A stretch of 15,183 nt of DNA from Deltaproteobacteria bacterium (GTDB taxonomy: Bacteria > Desulfobacterota > BSN033 > UBA1163), in assembly GCA_016875255.1 (NCBI GenBank), contig VGRU01000064.1, positions 1 through 15,183 of the forward strand, read 5' to 3'. Shown in pieces: positions 13,493 to 15,183 of the stretch (position 1 is the stretch's first letter; every line of letters begins with the position of its first letter). Below the pieces are notes generated by a model. The model was not told the origin of the DNA. It saw only the letters and a list, made by a program, of their open reading frames with translations, and made no database searches. The translations under genes and the position numbers were made by a program.

Positions 13493-14971
13493 TTACAAAA
13501 AATATTTGGCAATATCGATGTGATATTTGTTTGGGTCCAATGTTTTTACAATGCTTCGCTTAAAACCATTTCCTCCATTCCTTTCGGTCAGGTCGGCCAG
13601 CTCCTTCAATCCCTTTCCCCGCTTATTCCTCTCTACCAGGACCACCTGGGGACGCTCTATCCATTGAGGGTCCGGATTGGGCTTGAATATAATTCCCATC
13701 TCATGGGTATCGAGAAGGACCAGAGAACCGATGGGATAAACGCCCACCAGGCCGATGAACATTTTGAGAAGGATTGAGTCAAAGCAAACATCCCGGTCTT
13801 TGAGCATGACGGCCAGGGCCTGTTCCGGTGTGAAGGGAACTTTCTTATAGATTCTCGGAGTGGTCATCGCATCGTAGGCATCTGCAATCTGAATGACCCT
13901 GCCGAAGAGGCTCACCCTCTTTTTGCGAAAGAGCTTGGGATATCCTGAAAGGTCGTTCTTCAGATGGTGATCGAAGATGCCGACCACCATTCTCGCATTG
14001 ACCTCGCCCAACTGCTTCAGGTTGAGGACGATCTCCACCCCTGTGAGGGGATGCTTTTTCATCTCACCCCACTCTTCATCGCTGAGGGCGCCGGGTTTAT
14101 TCAGAACCTCAAGCGGGATTTTGGATTTTCCGATATCATGAAGCATGGCTGTAATGCCCAATTCGCTCAGGACGCCCCTGGAGAACCCCAATCGTCTCCC
14201 CATCGCCAGGGAATAGATCGACACATTGACAGAATGGTTAAAGGTGTACTCATCATAATTCTTAATCGCCGTCATTCCAAGAAGGATGGATTCATCTTCC
14301 ATGACGAGGTGAACAGCCTTCCGGACGAGCCGCTTCAACTTTCTCACATCGGCATGCTGTTTCCCTTTAATGTTGGTCATTACTTCCTTGAATGTCCCGA
14401 TGGTTTCGAAAAATACCTTTTTGGCTACCTCTCGAGAGTCCTCCTTTTCCAGGATGTAAGCTCCTTCTTCCCTTTCAGAGACTTCCAGAGGGCCCACCTC
14501 GATCGAAGAGATATGCCGCTCTCTTAACTTTTCATTAAAGAGAGTGGCATTTTCTTCTCGCCCCTCTTCCAGGCCCATCAGGATATAGATGAACTCCCTC
14601 AATGTTTCCTCATCCAGGACCTCTTTGTAGAGGACGTCTCCGATGAACCGTTTCTTCCACTGGATCACAAGGTACTTAAAGCTGTTAAAACCCTCCACGG
14701 AATAGCGAAGTCTCTGCTCATTGAGGAAGATGTCGTCCCCTACGATTTTGAGGCAAAGGGTTCCCTCCCTCTGGATAAAGGTGTTGATCGCAAGAAGAGA
14801 CTCCTGAATAAATTGATTCAGGGCTACATTCTTCGAATCGTATATCTGGGAAATCCTCATCAACACATGGAATTTGGTAATGAGGTTGCTCCCCAGCTTT
14901 GACAGCTCGGAGTCCATCGCCTCTTCCGATCGACGGGCTTCTTTCTGGGGTTGAACCGCTAATTCCATCAT
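13493..14971 (-). CDS. HD-GYP domain protein (putative cyclic-di-GMP phosphodiesterase)
   Basis: 492 residues, no membrane segment. The N-terminal ~220 residues are a helical region without a family I can name. The HD-GYP domain (about 228-400) has H246 (YTFNHSVNV), H278-D279 (LHDIGKSKIPLEVLNKPG), H307 (KKHPLTG), H335-H336, GYP at 343-345 and D364 (IADAYDAMTTPRIY). HD-GYP enzymes linearise cyclic-di-GMP using a two- or three-metal centre. The usual HHExxDGxGYP reads HHLKNDLSGYP here, so the Glu and one Gly are both Leu; activity or metal content may differ. A ~90-residue C-terminal tail includes GSLVLLDTHEMGIIFKPNP, seen in other HD-GYP proteins. The ATG at 14969-14971 follows GAGGCGGAG. It converges on the secreted-protein gene; no clear link to the reductase cluster. 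Confidence 0.92.
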   Translation of the reverse strand: MMELAVQPQKEARRSEEAMDSELSKLGSNLITKFHVLMRISQIYDSKNVALNQFIQESLLAINTFIQREGTLCLKIVGDDIFLNEQRLRYSVEGFNSFKYLVIQWKKRFIGDVLYKEVLDEETLREFIYILMGLEEGREENATLFNEKLRERHISSIEVGPLEVSEREEGAYILEKEDSREVAKKVFFETIGTFKEVMTNIKGKQHADVRKLKRLVRKAVHLVMEDESILLGMTAIKNYDEYTFNHSVNVSIYSLAMGRRLGFSRGVLSELGITAMLHDIGKSKIPLEVLNKPGALSDEEWGEMKKHPLTGVEIVLNLKQLGEVNARMVVGIFDHHLKNDLSGYPKLFRKKRVSLFGRVIQIADAYDAMTTPRIYKKVPFTPEQALAVMLKDRDVCFDSILLKMFIGLVGVYPIGSLVLLDTHEMGIIFKPNPDPQWIERPQVVLVERNKRGKGLKELADLTERNGGNGFKRSIVKTLDPNKYHIDIAKYFL

Positions 14972-15026
14972 CTCCGCCTCTTTCTAATTAGAGTCTGTCT
15001 ATAAACTAACTGTTTCCAAAAAGGTT

Positions 15027-15119
15027 GTCATTCCGGCGAAAGCCGGAATCCAGTTTTTTCAAGTTCTTCTGGATGCCCCCGTATCAGGTACGGGGCAGGC
15101 TCCTCAAGTCCGGTATGAC
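15027..15119. repeat. Composite interspersed repeat (TTCCGGCGAAAGCCGGAA type)
   Basis: Hairpin TTCCGGC-GAAA-GCCGGAA (15031-15048, GNRA loop) is followed by TCCAGTTTTTT on the plus strand. TCCAG (15049-15053) pairs with CTGGA (15069-15073), and CCCCGTA/TACGGGG (15077-15083, 15089-15095) forms a further stem. The outer ends GTCATTCCGG (15027-15036) and CCGGTATGAC (15110-15119) are inverted copies with one mismatch. This is a well-known type of dispersed repeat in environmental genomes. It lies upstream of the HD-GYP gene; no coding sequence is visible from 14972 to the window end. Confidence 0.7.
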
Positions 15120-15183
15120 GGCTAAATATTTAATGAATGGACCGTTCGATATGTTTCTGCTTCTGCCTCGATTGATCGGAGTC

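Noticed and set aside
13478..13496. Plus-strand intrinsic terminator ending in TTTTTT after the secreted-protein gene
   Set aside because: The T-run follows an array whose pairing partner is about 150 bases upstream, so no compact stem precedes it.
13964..14527. 187-residue plus-strand open frame
   Set aside because: Fully antisense to the HD-GYP gene; the composition is that of a mirrored frame.

Overview
The window looks like a chromosomal segment of an anaerobic, sulfur- or metal-respiring bacterium, most likely in or near the Desulfobacterota (former Deltaproteobacteria). This rests on gene content (exported molybdopterin oxidoreductase, sigma-54 two-component system, HD-GYP protein) and on the intergenic DNA, which is full of short inverted repeats. 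The taxon is inference. I see no rRNA, tRNA, CRISPR array or transposase gene.

Layout, left to right. (a) 3-998, minus: a zinc metallopeptidase with its own sigma-70-like promoter. (b) 1313-8316, minus: a long co-directional cluster. Read in transcription order it holds a receiver-only protein that lacks the phospho-acceptor aspartate, an exported rhodanese, a Tat-exported molybdopterin catalytic subunit of polysulfide/thiosulfate-reductase type, a four-cluster ferredoxin subunit, a TorD-like chaperone, a small membrane-anchored protein, a slipin (SPFH protein) and an NrfD/PsrC-type quinone-reactive membrane subunit. An intrinsic terminator lies about 100 bases past the last gene. (c) 8593-11449, minus: an NtrC-family sigma-54 activator overlapped by a REC-PAS histidine kinase. 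(d) 11875-13224, plus: an unrecognised secreted protein with a possible Cys/His dyad, read divergently from the kinase and apparently leaderless. (e) 13493-14971, minus: an HD-GYP domain protein.

Working model (inference): the kinase and NtrC-type activator drive a -24/-12 promoter found at 8334-8348, directly before the pseudo-receiver gene. This promoter would switch on an exported sulfurtransferase plus a membrane-bound molybdoenzyme. The rhodanese would deliver polysulfide sulfur to the catalytic subunit, as Sud does for Psr in Wolinella. Electrons would flow from quinol through the NrfD subunit and the Fe-S subunit to the molybdenum site. TorD would assemble the cofactor before Tat export, and the slipin may organise the membrane complex.

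Intergenic DNA is unusually structured. It carries octamer tandem arrays in opposite orientation, a GC-rich 14-bp hairpin between rhodanese and molybdoenzyme genes, REP-like double hairpins, a shared 15-base palindrome at two loci, and repeat DNA that has become the C-terminus of the pseudo-receiver.
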